DNA from: an uncultured Paraburkholderia sp.
Lineage (GTDB): Bacteria > Pseudomonadota > Gammaproteobacteria > Burkholderiales > Burkholderiaceae
Length of the DNA: 64,000 bases
Direction: 5' to 3'
Assembly: GCA_940746715.1 (NCBI GenBank)
Contig: CALNWN010000007.1
Coordinates: forward strand, 215,459-279,458
Part shown: positions 35,936 through 45,742 of the stretch, piece after piece
How positions within the stretch are numbered: the stretch's first letter is position 1
Layout of the letters: each line of letters begins with the position of its first letter
Translations under genes and position numbers: made by a program
The notes under the pieces: model-generated
What the model saw: the letters and a program-made list of their open reading frames with translations, nothing else
Database searches by the model: none
Told to the model about the DNA's origin: nothing

Positions 35936-37143
35936 CTATTTCTTCACCATGGTGACTTTCACGCCGTCCTTGATGTGCTCGTTCGGCGCGCGTACGAGCA
36001 CATCGCCGGGACGCACGCCGCTGACGGCGACCAGGTCGCCGAGCACCACGCCGGTTGTGACGGACACTTCGCGCACGGTATCGTCCTTGATCAGGAAGAC
36101 GACTTTGCGGCCGTCGCGGTCGGCAATCGCCGCTGGCTGCACCGCGACCACCGGCTGCCGGTCCTTAGGCGCAACGGGTTTAGTCAGAAACGCGATCTTC
36201 GCGCTCATGTCGGGCAGCACGCGATCATCGCGATCGACGAAGCGCACCTTGACGAGCACGGTGGCTTTCGAACGGTCCACAGTCGGCACGATGCGCGCCA
36301 CGCGGCCGGCCAGTCTGAGGTCGGGCAGCGCATCGAGCTGCAATTCGCAAGGCTCGTTCACGGTGATCTTCCCGATGTTCGATTCCGCAACATCGGCTTC
36401 GACTTCGAGCGTTTCCATATCCGCAATCGTCACGACGGCGCCCTTGCTGTCGGATGCCTGCGAGAACGGCGTGATGTTGTCGCCGACGTTCGCATGCTTC
36501 TCGATCACGACGCCGTCGAACGGCGCGCGAATCACGGTTTGATCGACGGCCCCTGAGCCGCCTGCGCATTGGCCTCTGCCGACACGATCGCTGCACGGCT
36601 GTTGTCGATCGACGCCCGCGCTTTGTCGTAGCGGGCGAGATCGGAGTCGTACTGGGCGGCGGGCACGGCGCCGTTCGGCGCGAGTATGGCGGAGCAGCGC
36701 AGGCTGATTTGCACGTTCTTCAGTTCGGCCCTCTGCAGCGCGAGGTTGGCCTGCGCCACCTTGATTTGCGCCTTCGCCTTCGCCTGCGCGAGCTGGGCCT
36801 TGACATCGGCGCTTTCGAGTCGGGCAATCACTTCGTCTTTCCTCACGTGCGTGCCCTCCAGCACGCCGAGCCACTCGAGACGTCCTTGCGCTTTCGATGC
36901 CACTGCGGCCTTGCGCTGCGACACGACGTAGCCGGTCGCGTTCAGCAGCGTATAGGTCTGCGACGGGTAAGCGGACACCACAGTGGTGGTTTCGACGGCT
37001 TGCGGACCGGCCAGTTTGAGGGCCGCAAGCGCCACGCCGAGGAGAAGCAGCGCGACGATCCCGTAAGCGATCCAGTTGCGCCCACGTCTTGCAGCCATGG
37101 CCGGCCGGTCGATTTTCAGCCTCTTTAGATCATGATCAGCCAA
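35936..37143 (-). pseudogene. HlyD/MacA-type membrane fusion protein, frameshifted
   Basis: Likely TTG start at 37143 (GGAG 10 nt upstream); the in-frame ATG at 37098 is an alternative. N-terminal membrane anchor WIAYGIVALLLLGVALAALK, then the lipoyl half GYVVSQRKAAVASKAQGRLE, and a coiled-coil hairpin (VKAQLAQAKAKAQIKVAQAN, LALQRAELKN). The frame is lost near 36545 after SAEANAQAAQ. The next frame resumes AVDQTVIRAPFDGVVIEKHA and carries the second lipoyl half and beta-barrel (LEVEADVAESNIGKITVNEP) to TVVKVTMVKK-like end at 35936. It links the ABC permeases to an outer-membrane factor. No outer-membrane channel gene is present nearby. Confidence 0.85.
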
Positions 37144-37539
37144 TTTATTATGTCTCCGCCCGTTGGCGTTTGTGGTTTGCGGACACCGCGCAAAAAAGAA
37201 TCACGAAGTCTCGCGACGCCGGCTAGTTGTCCTGTAGACGGGCCACAGTATAGCGCTGCGCCTGGCCGCCGCCGGCATCGTGCCGGCCGGCCGCTTGCGC
37301 CCGCGCAGACGGCGCGTTTCTGAGGTTGATCCATTGGCGCTCTACCGCCGGGCTGGCACAAGAGGGAAGGGAGATTGCCGGCATCGCGGACGAAAGCGAT
37401 GACTTCTGGTCAGGTATTCCGGGCACAGGACGAAGGGGCGTCATAGCGGGAAAGCGACGGATGAACAAGCGTAGACTAGAAGAGGACGTTGACGGCTCAT
37501 TGCCACTGCAAGTCTTGTCGACTGCTCGGGGAGACGTGT
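37144..37539. other. Intergenic stretch of about 400 nt, possible gene remnant
   Basis: On the minus strand 37225-37345 reads QWINLRNAPSARAQAAGRHD and then RYTVARLQDN before TAG at 37223, which could be the tail of a lost gene, for example an outer-membrane factor of the exporter. The family is not recognisable. The plus strand has only short frames and then the leader of the gene at 37540. Confidence 0.3.
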
Positions 37540-39260
37540 ATGAACAGCACCCAGTACTTGGACCAGAACGCGATAACCTGGCGCCAGCTCATATCGGCGA
37601 GTCTCGTCATTATTTGCTGTGCTGCCTGCAGCGGCGGTTCGGGTGGCACCTCCTCGAGCAGCAATGCCAGCGGCGGCTCCGGCAGCAGTTCCGGTAATGG
37701 CAATACAGGCGGGACCACGGGGCCGGCTGGGACTGGCTCTGGCGCAACGTCCACTGTCGGCGATGTCCTGACTTATCACAACGATCTGGCGCGCACCGGA
37801 CAGTACCTGGCGGAAACAACGCTGACTCCCGCCAACGTCAACCCGACGGAATTTGGCAAGGTTGCATTTCTCGCGGCAGATGGCAAAGTCGACGCGCAGC
37901 CGCTTTACGCCGGCAACATCTCGGTGAGCGGCGCCGCACACAACGTCGTCTATGTTGTTACCGAGCATGCAAGCGTTTATGCGTTCGACGCGGACACCCA
38001 TGCGCAACTTTGGCACCGCTCGCTGCTGGGCTCAGGGGAGACGACGAGCGACGATCGTCATTGCGGTCAAATCACCCCGGAAATCGGCATCACTTCCACG
38101 CCGGTGATCGACCGCACACGGGGCACCGACGGCATTTTGTACGCTGTCGCCATGAGCAAGGACGCCGGCGGTAGCATTCATCAGTGCCTGCATGCGTTAG
38201 ATTTGAGCACAGGTGCAGAGATGCTCGGTGGCCCGACAGAGATTGCCGCCACTTATCCGGTACAGGCGCGAATAGCAGTAACGGGGTCACGGTGTTCGAC
38301 CCGCAACAATATGCGGAGCGCTAGGCGCTGACACTCGTGAACGGCAACGTCTACCTCGCGTGGACGTCGCACTGCGACCAGGGCACGTACGGCGGTTGGG
38401 TGATGGCCTACAGCGCGGATACGCTTTCTCAGACAGGCGCGTTGAATCTCACGCCAAACGGGACCGAGGGGTCCGTCTGGATGAGCGGTGCTGGCATGGC
38501 GTCCGACGGTGCGTTCCTCTACCTGCTCGACGCCAACGGCACTTTCGACACAACGCTGACCGCGCAGGGTTTTCCGGCTGGCGGCGACTATGGAAACGCG
38601 TTCCTCAAACTGTCGACGTCACCCACGCTGGCCGTGGCCGACTATTTCGCGACTTTCGACACGGTCGCGCAGTCGTCGGCGGACGCAGATCTCGGGTCCG
38701 GAGGCGCGTTAGTCCTGCCGGATCTCGCCGACGCGAACGGCACCGCCCGGCATCTTGCCGTGGGTGCCGGCAAGGATTCGAAGATCTACGTCGTCAATCG
38801 CGATGCGATGGGCAAGTTCAACACGAGCGCGAATCTGATCTGGCAGGAGGTTGATGGACAACTGTCAGGGGGCGTTTTCGGCATGCCTGCCTACTACAAC
38901 AAGGTCGTGTATTTCGGTTCCGTCGGCGACAATCTGAAGGCGTTCCCGATGACCTCCGCGCTGCTGGCAACGACGCCCACGTCACATAGCGCCGGCACGT
39001 TTCCTTACACGGGCGCGACGCCGAGCATTTCAGCTAACGGCGCCGCGAATGCGATCGTATGGGCCGCCGAGAACGGCGCCGTTGGTGCTTTGCACGCGTT
39101 CAACGCCAGCGACCTCGGCCAGGAACTCTATAACAGCAATCAGTCCGGTACGAGGGACACGTTCGGCGCGGGAAACAAGTTCATTACACCGATGATCGCG
39201 CACGGGCATGTGTACGTGGGTACGACCAACGGCGTGGCGGTGTTCGGATTGTTGAAGTAA
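37540..39260 (+). pseudogene. PQQ-type beta-propeller lipoprotein, frameshift plus amber codon
   Basis: The ATG at 37540 (GGGAGACG upstream) begins a lipoprotein signal LVIICCAACSGG, followed by a Gly/Ser-rich linker and TVGDVLTYHNDLARTGQYLA, the common start of secreted quinoprotein-like propellers. Blades: VVYVVTEHASVYAFDADTHA, GIDSTP-like GITSTPVIDRTRGTDGILYA and HALDLSTGAEM. A missing G near 38262 shifts the frame; corrected, it reads GTGANSSNGVTVFDPQQYAE, then TAG at 38322-38324 and ALTLVNGNVYLAWTSHCDQG to 39260. The C-terminal part has VVYFGSVGDNLKAFPM and VYVGTTNGVAVFGLLK. No dehydrogenase active-site residues were recognised, so it may be a structural or adhesion-type propeller rather than an enzyme. 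Confidence 0.82.
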
Positions 39261-39567
39261 GGTCGCCGCCATTGTCTTCGGTGCCGCGAAGCGGGAGCTG
39301 CGTGCTGTGATATGAGTCAGAAGGCGCTTTGTCCGTGCGTCGGCATCAAGTTACCTGCCGCGGTCGCGATCACTAGCGTTGCGAGCCATTCTCCCAACGC
39401 TCACGCGCCCGTGACCGCTGACTTGTTCTCGACTTCCTGAGCGGACGCTCGCAGTCCGGCGGCGCACACGATGCTGTTCCCGAAGCGCTTCCTCGATTAC
39501 ATGTGTCAGAACATGACGGAATCGATGGCGGTTCTCTGATCGGTCTCGGCCATGCGATCACTCCCCG
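39261..39567. other. Intergenic stretch of about 300 nt, nothing recognised
   Basis: Only short frames without start signals. No hairpin with a T-run, repeat or RNA gene was seen. Confidence 0.4.
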
Positions 39568-39729
39568 CTAAAACAGACCAAAATCGTCATTGCTGTCCGG
39601 AATCGCGTCAAGCAGATCGCGAAGCGCGCGCCACCCCAGCAGTCCCGCCACGGCCAGCGTGACCGCGAGCAAGCGGCTCAGGTTCGCGCGCCTCTGCCTT
39701 GCTTCGTAGCGCAGCACACAGGTCGACAT
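39568..39729 (-). CDS. Small membrane-type protein (53 aa)
   Basis: ATG at 39729 with a clear ribosome binding site (AGGGGAA, 7 nt upstream). It encodes MSTCVLRYEARQRRANLSRL, one hydrophobic segment LLAVTLAVAGLLGWRAL, and an acidic tail DLLDAIPDSNDDFGLF, ending in TAG. The layout (basic N-terminus, single helix, acidic C-terminus) is that of a small inner-membrane protein, and I recall similar short proteins in Burkholderia. Too short for routine gene calling. It lies 15 nt downstream of the NmrA-like gene on the same strand and may be its operon partner. Function unknown. Confidence 0.6.
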   Translation of the reverse strand: MSTCVLRYEARQRRANLSRLLAVTLAVAGLLGWRALRDLLDAIPDSNDDFGLF

Positions 39730-39744
39730 CGGCGTTCCCCTTTT

Positions 39745-40465
39745 TCAGGCGCTGACAGTTGCGCCGCCCGCCATGACGGCCGCTAGCGCCTGCGCCAGCG
39801 TCGTAGGACCAGAACGCCGCTCGCTGACACCGGCTTCCACGTCGATGCGGCCGGTGTTATGTGCGTCGTAAAGATCGACGATGAGCCGCGCATGCCCCTC
39901 GCCGAGACCGGCCGCTTCGAGCATCGCGGCCCACTGTTCGCGCGGCACGGCGTGCGCCGTGATCTCCCGACCCGCGAGTTCGCCGATGGTACGCGCGACG
40001 TCGATCGCGCTCACCCGCGCCTCGCTTTCGATGCAGACCACACGCGGCGAGTGTTGCGGCGGCTTGTCGTCCAGCAGCAATTGCGCGGCTAGCGCGCCGA
40101 CGTCCTGAGCAGCCACAGTAGGAAAGCGCTTCTGAAGCGGGTGATGCAGGCTCGGCAGCACACCTTTGGACAACGCGACCGGCAGCACTCGCGCCCAGTT
40201 GTGCATATGCTCGGCGGCACGCAGGAACGTGAGCCGCGTGTCGAGCGTAGCGAGCCGCGTCTCCAGATAGTGGAATAGCGTGGTGATGCCGGTGCCGCTC
40301 GCATGCTCGGCGCCGTAATCCGACAGCGCGAGCACATGGGGCGGCGGATTCGCGCGCAACGCGTCGACGCTCGCGTCGATCGTGCGGCGCATCGTCGTCG
40401 CGGGGTCGTCGTCATGGCGCGGCACGGGGCACAGCATCTGCACCGCGGATGCGCCCTCGAGGGCG
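39745..40465 (-). pseudogene. NmrA-like NAD(P)-binding protein lacking its N-terminus
   Basis: The open frame from 40479 enters the family at about ALEGASAVQMLCPVPRHDDD and continues PHVLALSDYGAEHASGTGIT, TRLTFLRAAEHMHNWARVLP and SLHHPLQKRFPTVAAQDVGA to 39745. The normal first 60-70 residues, with the GxxGxxG dinucleotide-binding motif, are absent: upstream of about 40465 the DNA is the 3' end of an AraC-type gene on the other strand. NmrA-like proteins sense the NAD(P) redox state or act as quinone reductases. Without the Rossmann start it cannot bind the cofactor. Confidence 0.8.
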
Positions 40466-40603
40466 CGCTGTTGCTGCAAGGCCGGCTTTCCGCAAGCCAG
40501 GTCGCGCTCGAAGCCGGCTTTGCGCCAAAGTCACCTGGCGCACTGGATGGGGCGGCTCCTCGGCGTAACGCCGCGCGAACTCGTAAAGTCGGGCGCGCGC
40601 TGA
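40466..40603 (+). pseudogene. AraC-family regulator, 3' fragment
   Basis: Reading + strand frames in order gives LLLQGRLSASQVALEAGFA, a one- or two-base slip near 40527, then QSHLAHWMGRLLGVTPRELV and KSGAR with TGA at 40601-40603. This is the second helix-turn-helix of an AraC protein. Everything upstream was lost in the same event that removed the 5' end of the NmrA-like gene. Confidence 0.75.
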
Positions 40604-40627
40604 CGTCGCGATTTCATCGTCGCGGCG

Positions 40628-41447
40628 TCAACCCGGCGGCGCTGCGCCCGTCAGTTGCGAGTACACGTCATGCGAGAGCTGCAACAACTGCTTGCGGTCG
40701 ATACCGCCTGACACCGCATAGCCGAAATCGCCGTCGACCCAGTAGAACACGTTGACGGGTCCGTCCTGGTACAGCTTGAACGCAGTGGTATTCGCACTGA
40801 CCTGGCGACGCGAGATGCACAGCGTCACCCGCTCGCCGCTCGGTCCGCGATACATGAATTGCGCGGTCTGGCCGTCCGAACCCGGCAGCAGGCGTCCGCC
40901 GGAGAGCATGAAGCCGTCCTTTGCAAGCATCGGCGGATGCACGTTGGTGCCGAGGCGGTTCGCGAGCCACTGCACGAAATCGTGCTCGTGGTCGGCGCTC
41001 ATGTCGGTGGGCCGGTCGACGGTCGGCATGTACACCACATGCGCGACGGCAGCCTGACGCGCGAAGAGCTCGGAGCTGTCCGCGCTGACCGGCCGCGTGC
41101 TCGACGAACCCGTCGCCGGCGCCAACGCGTCCTAGCCCATATGCGTGCCGAAACCGATGCCGATGCCCATCACCAGCGCCGCCGCCATGCCGGCGAACTG
41201 CGGCCAGTTGGCGGCAATGCGCGAGCGGCGCGGCGGGCTGCAGGCGCTTCGGCACCGGTTCGTTCAGCACGCGGTCGTAGCGCTCATGGAACATGCTGTT
41301 CAGCGAAAAATAATCGCTGATACGGGAAGCCAGCTCGGGATTCTGCTCGAGCGCGCGCTCCACGTCGGCGCGCCGTTCGTCGGACAGCGTGCCGTCCACG
41401 TAAGCGTGCAGCTCTTCTTCAGTGATCGGCGTATGTTGGTCGCTCAT
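40628..41447 (-). pseudogene. Anti-sigma factor (RsiW/ChrR-type), frameshift plus amber codon
   Basis: The ATG at 41447 overlaps the sigma-factor stop (ATGA). The cytoplasmic part reads TPITEEELHAYVDGTLSDER, the typical start of membrane anti-sigma factors. A slip near 41245 is needed to reach SRIAANWPQFAGMAAALVMG and IGIGFGTHMG, the membrane helix. A TAG at 41134-41132 follows; then DALAPATGSSSTRPVSADSS continues into the periplasmic domain (HDFVQWLANRLGTNVHPPML; AKDGFMLSGGRLLPGSDGQT) and ends at 40628. It would have held the adjacent ECF sigma factor inactive at the membrane. Confidence 0.85.
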
Positions 41448-41692
41448 CGCACCACCTGTAATTTCGCACCGGGCTGGCTGCCCGCCATCAATGCCCGAAG
41501 CCGCTCGCGCCCGCGCGACAGGCGCGACATGACGGTGCCGATGGGCACGTTCAGCGCGAGCGCGACGTCCGCGTAGCTCATTTCCTCGAGGCCGACGAGC
41601 AACACCACTTCGCGCTGCTCGAGGGGCAGGCGCTGCAACGCGTAGTCGAGATCGCGCATTTCCAGCGAGCGCGACTGTTGCGGCGCCACGGC
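41444..41692 (-). pseudogene. ECF sigma factor, 3' fragment
   Basis: About 80 codons of region 4: LEMRDLDYALQRLPLEQREV, VLLVGLEEMSYADVALALNV and PIGTVMSRLSRGRERLRALM, ending TGA at 41446-41444 with ATGA overlap to the anti-sigma gene. Region 2 and the start codon are missing. Upstream of about 41692 the DNA codes on the other strand for a DeoR-type regulator. The open frame continuing to 42046 is foreign. Confidence 0.83.
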
Positions 41693-41974
41693 GAACTCGC
41701 TTTCGTGGACGCTTTCGTCGTCGACATGCGCGGCCATTTCATGGATGCGCTTCCCGCCGACGTCGCGTTTTCGCTGGCGGCGTTCGCGCAAGCCGAGCGC
41801 CGCGTGGTCGCCGCGGATCACGCGAAGTTCGGGCACAGCGCGCTCTTGCACGCGTTCGGCGCGGACGGCGTCGATTTGCTCGTGACCGACGAAGCACCGG
41901 CGCCCGCACTCTCGCAGGTGTTGGCGGCTGCCGGCGTCGAGGTGCTGGTGGGTGCGCCTCGGCAACCGACTTGA
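41692..41974 (+). pseudogene. DeoR/GlpR-type regulator, 3' fragment
   Basis: The + frame reads FVDAFVVDMRGHFMDALPAD, AERRVVAADHAKFGHSALLH and VDLLVTDEAPAPALSQVLAA to GVEVLVGAPRQPT and TGA at 41972-41974. This is the C-terminal half of the effector domain of a DeoR-family repressor; the helix-turn-helix is gone. It is joined head-to-head with the ECF sigma factor fragment. Confidence 0.7.
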
Positions 41975-42251
41975 CGCGCGGCTGCGCACAGACCGGCGAC
42001 CGGGCCGCGGGCAACAGTTGCCAAACCGCCAAACCGCCAGTAGCAACCACCACCAACGCCAACCACCGCCCCCAGCTTACCCGCCACCGCGCGAGCGCTG
42101 CCCCGCACAGCCTATTCCCGCCAACGCGTAAAATGGCTGGTTATCACTGGCAAGCGCGGCTTCGGGCAAACAGTGCGGTGGACAGCGCGCCGTCCACCGG
42201 CCCGATCTGATCGCCGCTTGTCTTCACCGGCTTGAAGAGGGATGCACGCGG

Positions 42252-45053
42252 ATGTCGTTAGTTTTCTTTGATCGGGAACGGATTGCAGACTGGCTCGGCG
42301 ACCACACCGTGGCCAAGGCGCGCGCGGTCGGTCCGGTCAGCAACGTGCAGTGGCAGGGCGCCACGCTGACAGGCGACGTAGAGGGCAGCCAGCCGCAGCC
42401 GTACAGGACGCGCGTGCGCTTTCGGACCGACGGCGGCACCTCTTGGGCGCAGAGCGATTGCAGCTGTCCGGTCGGTCGCAATTGCAAGCATGTGGCCGCG
42501 CTGCTGCTCGCCGAACTCGAGTATCACGACGAGATGGACCACATCATCCGCGTGGACGAAAGCGAGCGCGACGATGGCGCTTCCATGGCAGCCAATGAGG
42601 CCGTGGCGGACAGCTTTGGCCGGCAGCAGGGCGTGCGTCCCGAACTCGTCAGCTGGCTGGAGCGCTTTCGCGCCCGCGCCGAAGCCGCCGCCGCTGCCCG
42701 GAAGCCAGGCGGCGCGCGCACCGAAACCCTCGTTTACCGGCTCAACTGGTCGGAATTCCACATGCGGCATGAGGTCGTGCTGTACCGCGCGCTGCGACAC
42801 CGAGGGCAGAATCGTCGAAGTTGGCGAGACGTGGGGCAATGTGGAGTCGGCGCTGCTCAAGCAACCCAGGTTCGTATCCGACGAAGATCTGTCCATTCTG
42901 CGCGGCCTGTGGCTCGGGCGTTCGCGCGAAGACTTCGGGCAATTCATTCTGCGCGGCACGAGCGGCGCCGAGACGCTGCAAAAGCTGATCGCCACCGGGC
43001 GCCTGTTCTTCGACTTCAGGATCGCGCCAGGTCATGACGCGCCGACGCCGCTCGCACGCGCGGCCGACCGGGGCGCATCGAATGGGAACCGCTCGCGGAC
43101 CAGCGGCTGCGCCCCGTTTTGTGCACCGAGCCGCGCGCCAGCATGGTGCTGCCCACGGAACCTGTCTGGTACGTGGACGGCGCAGCGCGGGAGGCGGGCG
43201 TCGTGCGCTCCTCGCTGCCGTTCCAGCAATTGCCCGATTACCTCGCCATGCCGCCTATCTCGCTCGCCGAAGCGCCGCTCGTCGCGTCGATGCTGCGCGA
43301 GGTCGCGCCGGAGCTGCCCTTGCCGCCCACCAACGACGCGTCCGCGATTCGCGTGATCGACGTGGAACCCGTGCCCGTGCCCGTGCTCACGCTGAACAGC
43401 CACGCGCGGCCCTCGGCCGGGAATGCCACCAAGGCCAGCAAGGGCCAGGCGGTGGAACTGGCCGGCATGAGCTTCGACTACGACGGCGTCAGCATCAACG
43501 TGGACAGCAGCGTGACGCTCGTGCCGATGCCGGGCGGCGACGTCATGCACATCCGCCGCCGCTACGAAGTCGAGAAAAAGCGCCTGCTCGAATTGCGCAA
43601 GACCGGGTTGCAGAAAGTGCCCACGAGCCGCGTGTTCGCGTCGCGTCTGCTGCCCGAGACGATGCTCGGCTTGCCGGATGCCGACGCGTGGTCCGCGTTC
43701 GTCAACGAGGCCGTGCCGGATCTCGTCGCGAAGGGCTGGCGTGTGACGATGGCGCCGGAGTTCCGCTACAATATCATCGAGATCGATGCGATCGACGGCA
43801 CCGCTCATCAGGCGGGCGACGGCTGGTTCGATCTGGAAATGGGCATCCGCATCGGCGAGCGCACTGTGCGGCTGGAACCGCTGCTCGCCGATCTGTTTCG
43901 CCGCGACCGGCGCTGGCTGGGCGGCGCGCTGGAAGCGATTCCCGACGACGAGCCCATCGAGCTGAAGACCGACGAGAACAAGCGCCTGAGGCTGCGCGCG
44001 GACCGCCTGAAGCCCGTGGTGCGCGTGCTGGTGGACCTGTTCGACTCGCTCGGCGGGACGCTCGCCGACGGCACGCCGCTGCGGGTGCCGTCCGTCGACG
44101 CGGGCCGGCTGCAGGCGCTGAACGACACGGGGCGCTGGCAATTTCGCGGCGACGATTCGATCCGCCGGCTCGCCGAGCGCCTGCAGGCCGGTCTAGGTTT
44201 GCGCGAAGTGCCGGTGCCGTCCGCGTTGCGCGCGCAATTGCGCGCAGCGCGATCTGTATGAAACCGTGCGCACGGCGCGATGCAGGAGAAAGTGCGTGCG
44301 GCGGTGAGCGCGCAGGGCCTCGTGCGCAGTCACATCATCGTGCTCGATGCGCTGCTGAAGTTGCGGCAAGTGTGTTGCGATCCGCGTCTCGTGCGCACGC
44401 TGCATGGAGCTGGAGACAGCGCGGAAGACAGCGCCGGCGAGAGCGCGAAAGCGCACGAAAACTCGAGCGATGCGCCTGCGCGATTCTCCGATAAAGCGGA
44501 GAGGGGCGCGCGAACCACGCGTTCGGCCAAGCTCGATCTGCTGCTCTCGATGCTGCCCGAACTGATAGAAGAAGGGCGCCGCGTGCTGCTCTTTTCGCAG
44601 TTCACCGGTATGTTGGCGCTGATCGCGCAAGCGCTCGATGAAGCCGCGATTCCGTACGTCATTCTGACCGGCGACACGACGGACCGCATCACGCCGGTGG
44701 AGCGCTTCCAGCAGGGCAAGGTGTCCCTGTTCCTGATCAGCCTGAAAGCAGGCGGCGTGGGCCTGAATCTGACTGCGGCCGATACCGTGATTCACTACGA
44801 CCCGTGGTGGAATCCCGCCGCCGAGAATCAGGCTACCGACCGCGCGCATCGGCTCGGGCAGGACAAGCCCGTGTTCGTCTACAAGCTGATCGCGGCGGGC
44901 AGCATCGAGGAAAAGATCGTGGAATTGCAGGAGCAGAAGGCCGGCCTTGCCGACAGCATCCTTTCCGAAGACGCCGCCGGCGCCGCCAAATTTTCCGACG
45001 ACGACATCGACGCACTATTTGCGCCGATGCCCGAGCTCGAAGGCGGAAAGTGA
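42252..45053 (+). pseudogene. SNF2/RapA-type helicase with SWIM zinc finger, motor lobe 1 deleted, several frameshifts
   Basis: The ATG at 42252 begins MSLVFFDRERIADWLGDHTV; the SWIM zinc finger is CSCPVGRNCKHVAALLL. Frameshifts near 42795 (+1) and 43070 (-1) split the bacterial SNF2 accessory region (CDTEGRIVEVGETWGNVESA; VWYVDGAAREAGVVRSSLPF; LIPDDEPIELKTDE-like block). At about 44245 the sequence passes from PSALRAQLRA straight to [15 protein letters not shown]. The entire first motor lobe (Walker A, DEAH box, roughly 250-300 residues) is missing, and a further 2-nt insertion follows near 44277. Lobe 2 is intact: [40 protein letters not shown] and [20 protein letters not shown]. Without the ATP-binding lobe it cannot be a helicase. 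Confidence 0.88.
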
Positions 45054-45269
45054 TGCGCGCCGTCGTCGCGAGCACGCGTGGGGATGGCAAAGCGCGCGTC
45101 TTCAGGGGACTCAAATCTCACCACATCTGACTTGCCCTTTTTCAAAGGCGTCACAAATCGTCAAGGATTGCTGAGTTTGTCTTGATGCCGTCAACGGTTT
45201 CCTTTCGCACTCGTTGAACACGCGACCATTAACCGGTCAGTCAACGCATACGTTAAGGAAAATACCGTC

Positions 45270-45566
45270 ATGAAGAAGCAAGTTCTCGCCGCCGCCGTCG
45301 CCGGCCTGTTTTCGATCGCCGCCTTCGCGCAGGCCTCCGCGCCCGCGGCTGCCTCCGCTTCGCAAGCCGCCGTGCTGCACGCCGCTCCGGTTGCGGTTGC
45401 CGCCAGCTCGGCTGCAGCGAATGAGGCCAAGCCGGCGGCCACGCACCATCACGCGAAAAAGCAGCACAAGCACGCGCATAAGCATGCGCGCAAGCATGCA
45501 GCAGCTGCTCATGGCGAAGAGAGCGCTGCGCCCGTCGCCGACGAGGCAGCACCCGCCAAGCCGTAA
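45270..45566 (+). CDS. Secreted His/Lys-rich, Ala-rich small protein
   Basis: A 98-residue intact protein (AAGGA upstream of the ATG at 45270). Signal peptide MKKQVLAAAVAGLFSIAAFA with cleavage after AFA-QA. The mature part is Ala-rich, with a basic histidine cluster HHHAKKQHKHAHKHARKH (about residues 60-77) and an acidic/Ala tail. The cluster could bind Ni, Zn, Cu or heme, or interact with nucleic acid or LPS; no assay-based function is known to me. Its survival beside many broken genes suggests either selection or simply a small target. It has its own promoter region (45054-45269) and a hairpin after it. Confidence 0.75.
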   Translation: MKKQVLAAAVAGLFSIAAFAQASAPAAASASQAAVLHAAPVAVAASSAAANEAKPAATHHHAKKQHKHAHKHARKHAAAAHGEESAAPVADEAAPAKP

Positions 45567-45598
45567 ATTCCGCGCTCGCCTCGCGAGCCTGCGAAGAG

Positions 45599-45625
45599 GC
45601 GGGTCGATGCAGAACATCGACCCGC
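45599..45625 (+). terminator. Hairpin after the His-rich gene (11-bp stem)
   Basis: GCGGGTCGATG - CAGAA - CATCGACCCGC, 33 nt after the stop of the 45270 gene. No T-run follows, so it may be a terminator of weak intrinsic type or an mRNA-stabilising hairpin. Confidence 0.45.
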
Positions 45626-45742
45626 TTGCGCCATACCGGTCCGGGCTGCGTCATAGCGGCGCGCTGCGGACCGCATCCGCCCATGGAAAAAGCACGAGCG
45701 CCTCATGCGGCTCGTCGAGATAAAAATCTATCCAGAGTCCTA

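Noticed and set aside
6304..41134. Five in-frame TAG codons (6538, 20464-, 31232, 38322, 41134-) in otherwise good genes suggest amber recoding
   Set aside because: TAG also ends intact genes here (AI-2E permease, DUF4136, bluB), and an ochre and an opal interruption and many frameshifts occur as well. C-to-T and G-to-A decay explains CAG/TGG to TAG.
42252..45053. Frameshift pieces of the helicase as separate genes
   Set aside because: The pieces follow one family in order; no piece has its own ribosome binding site.
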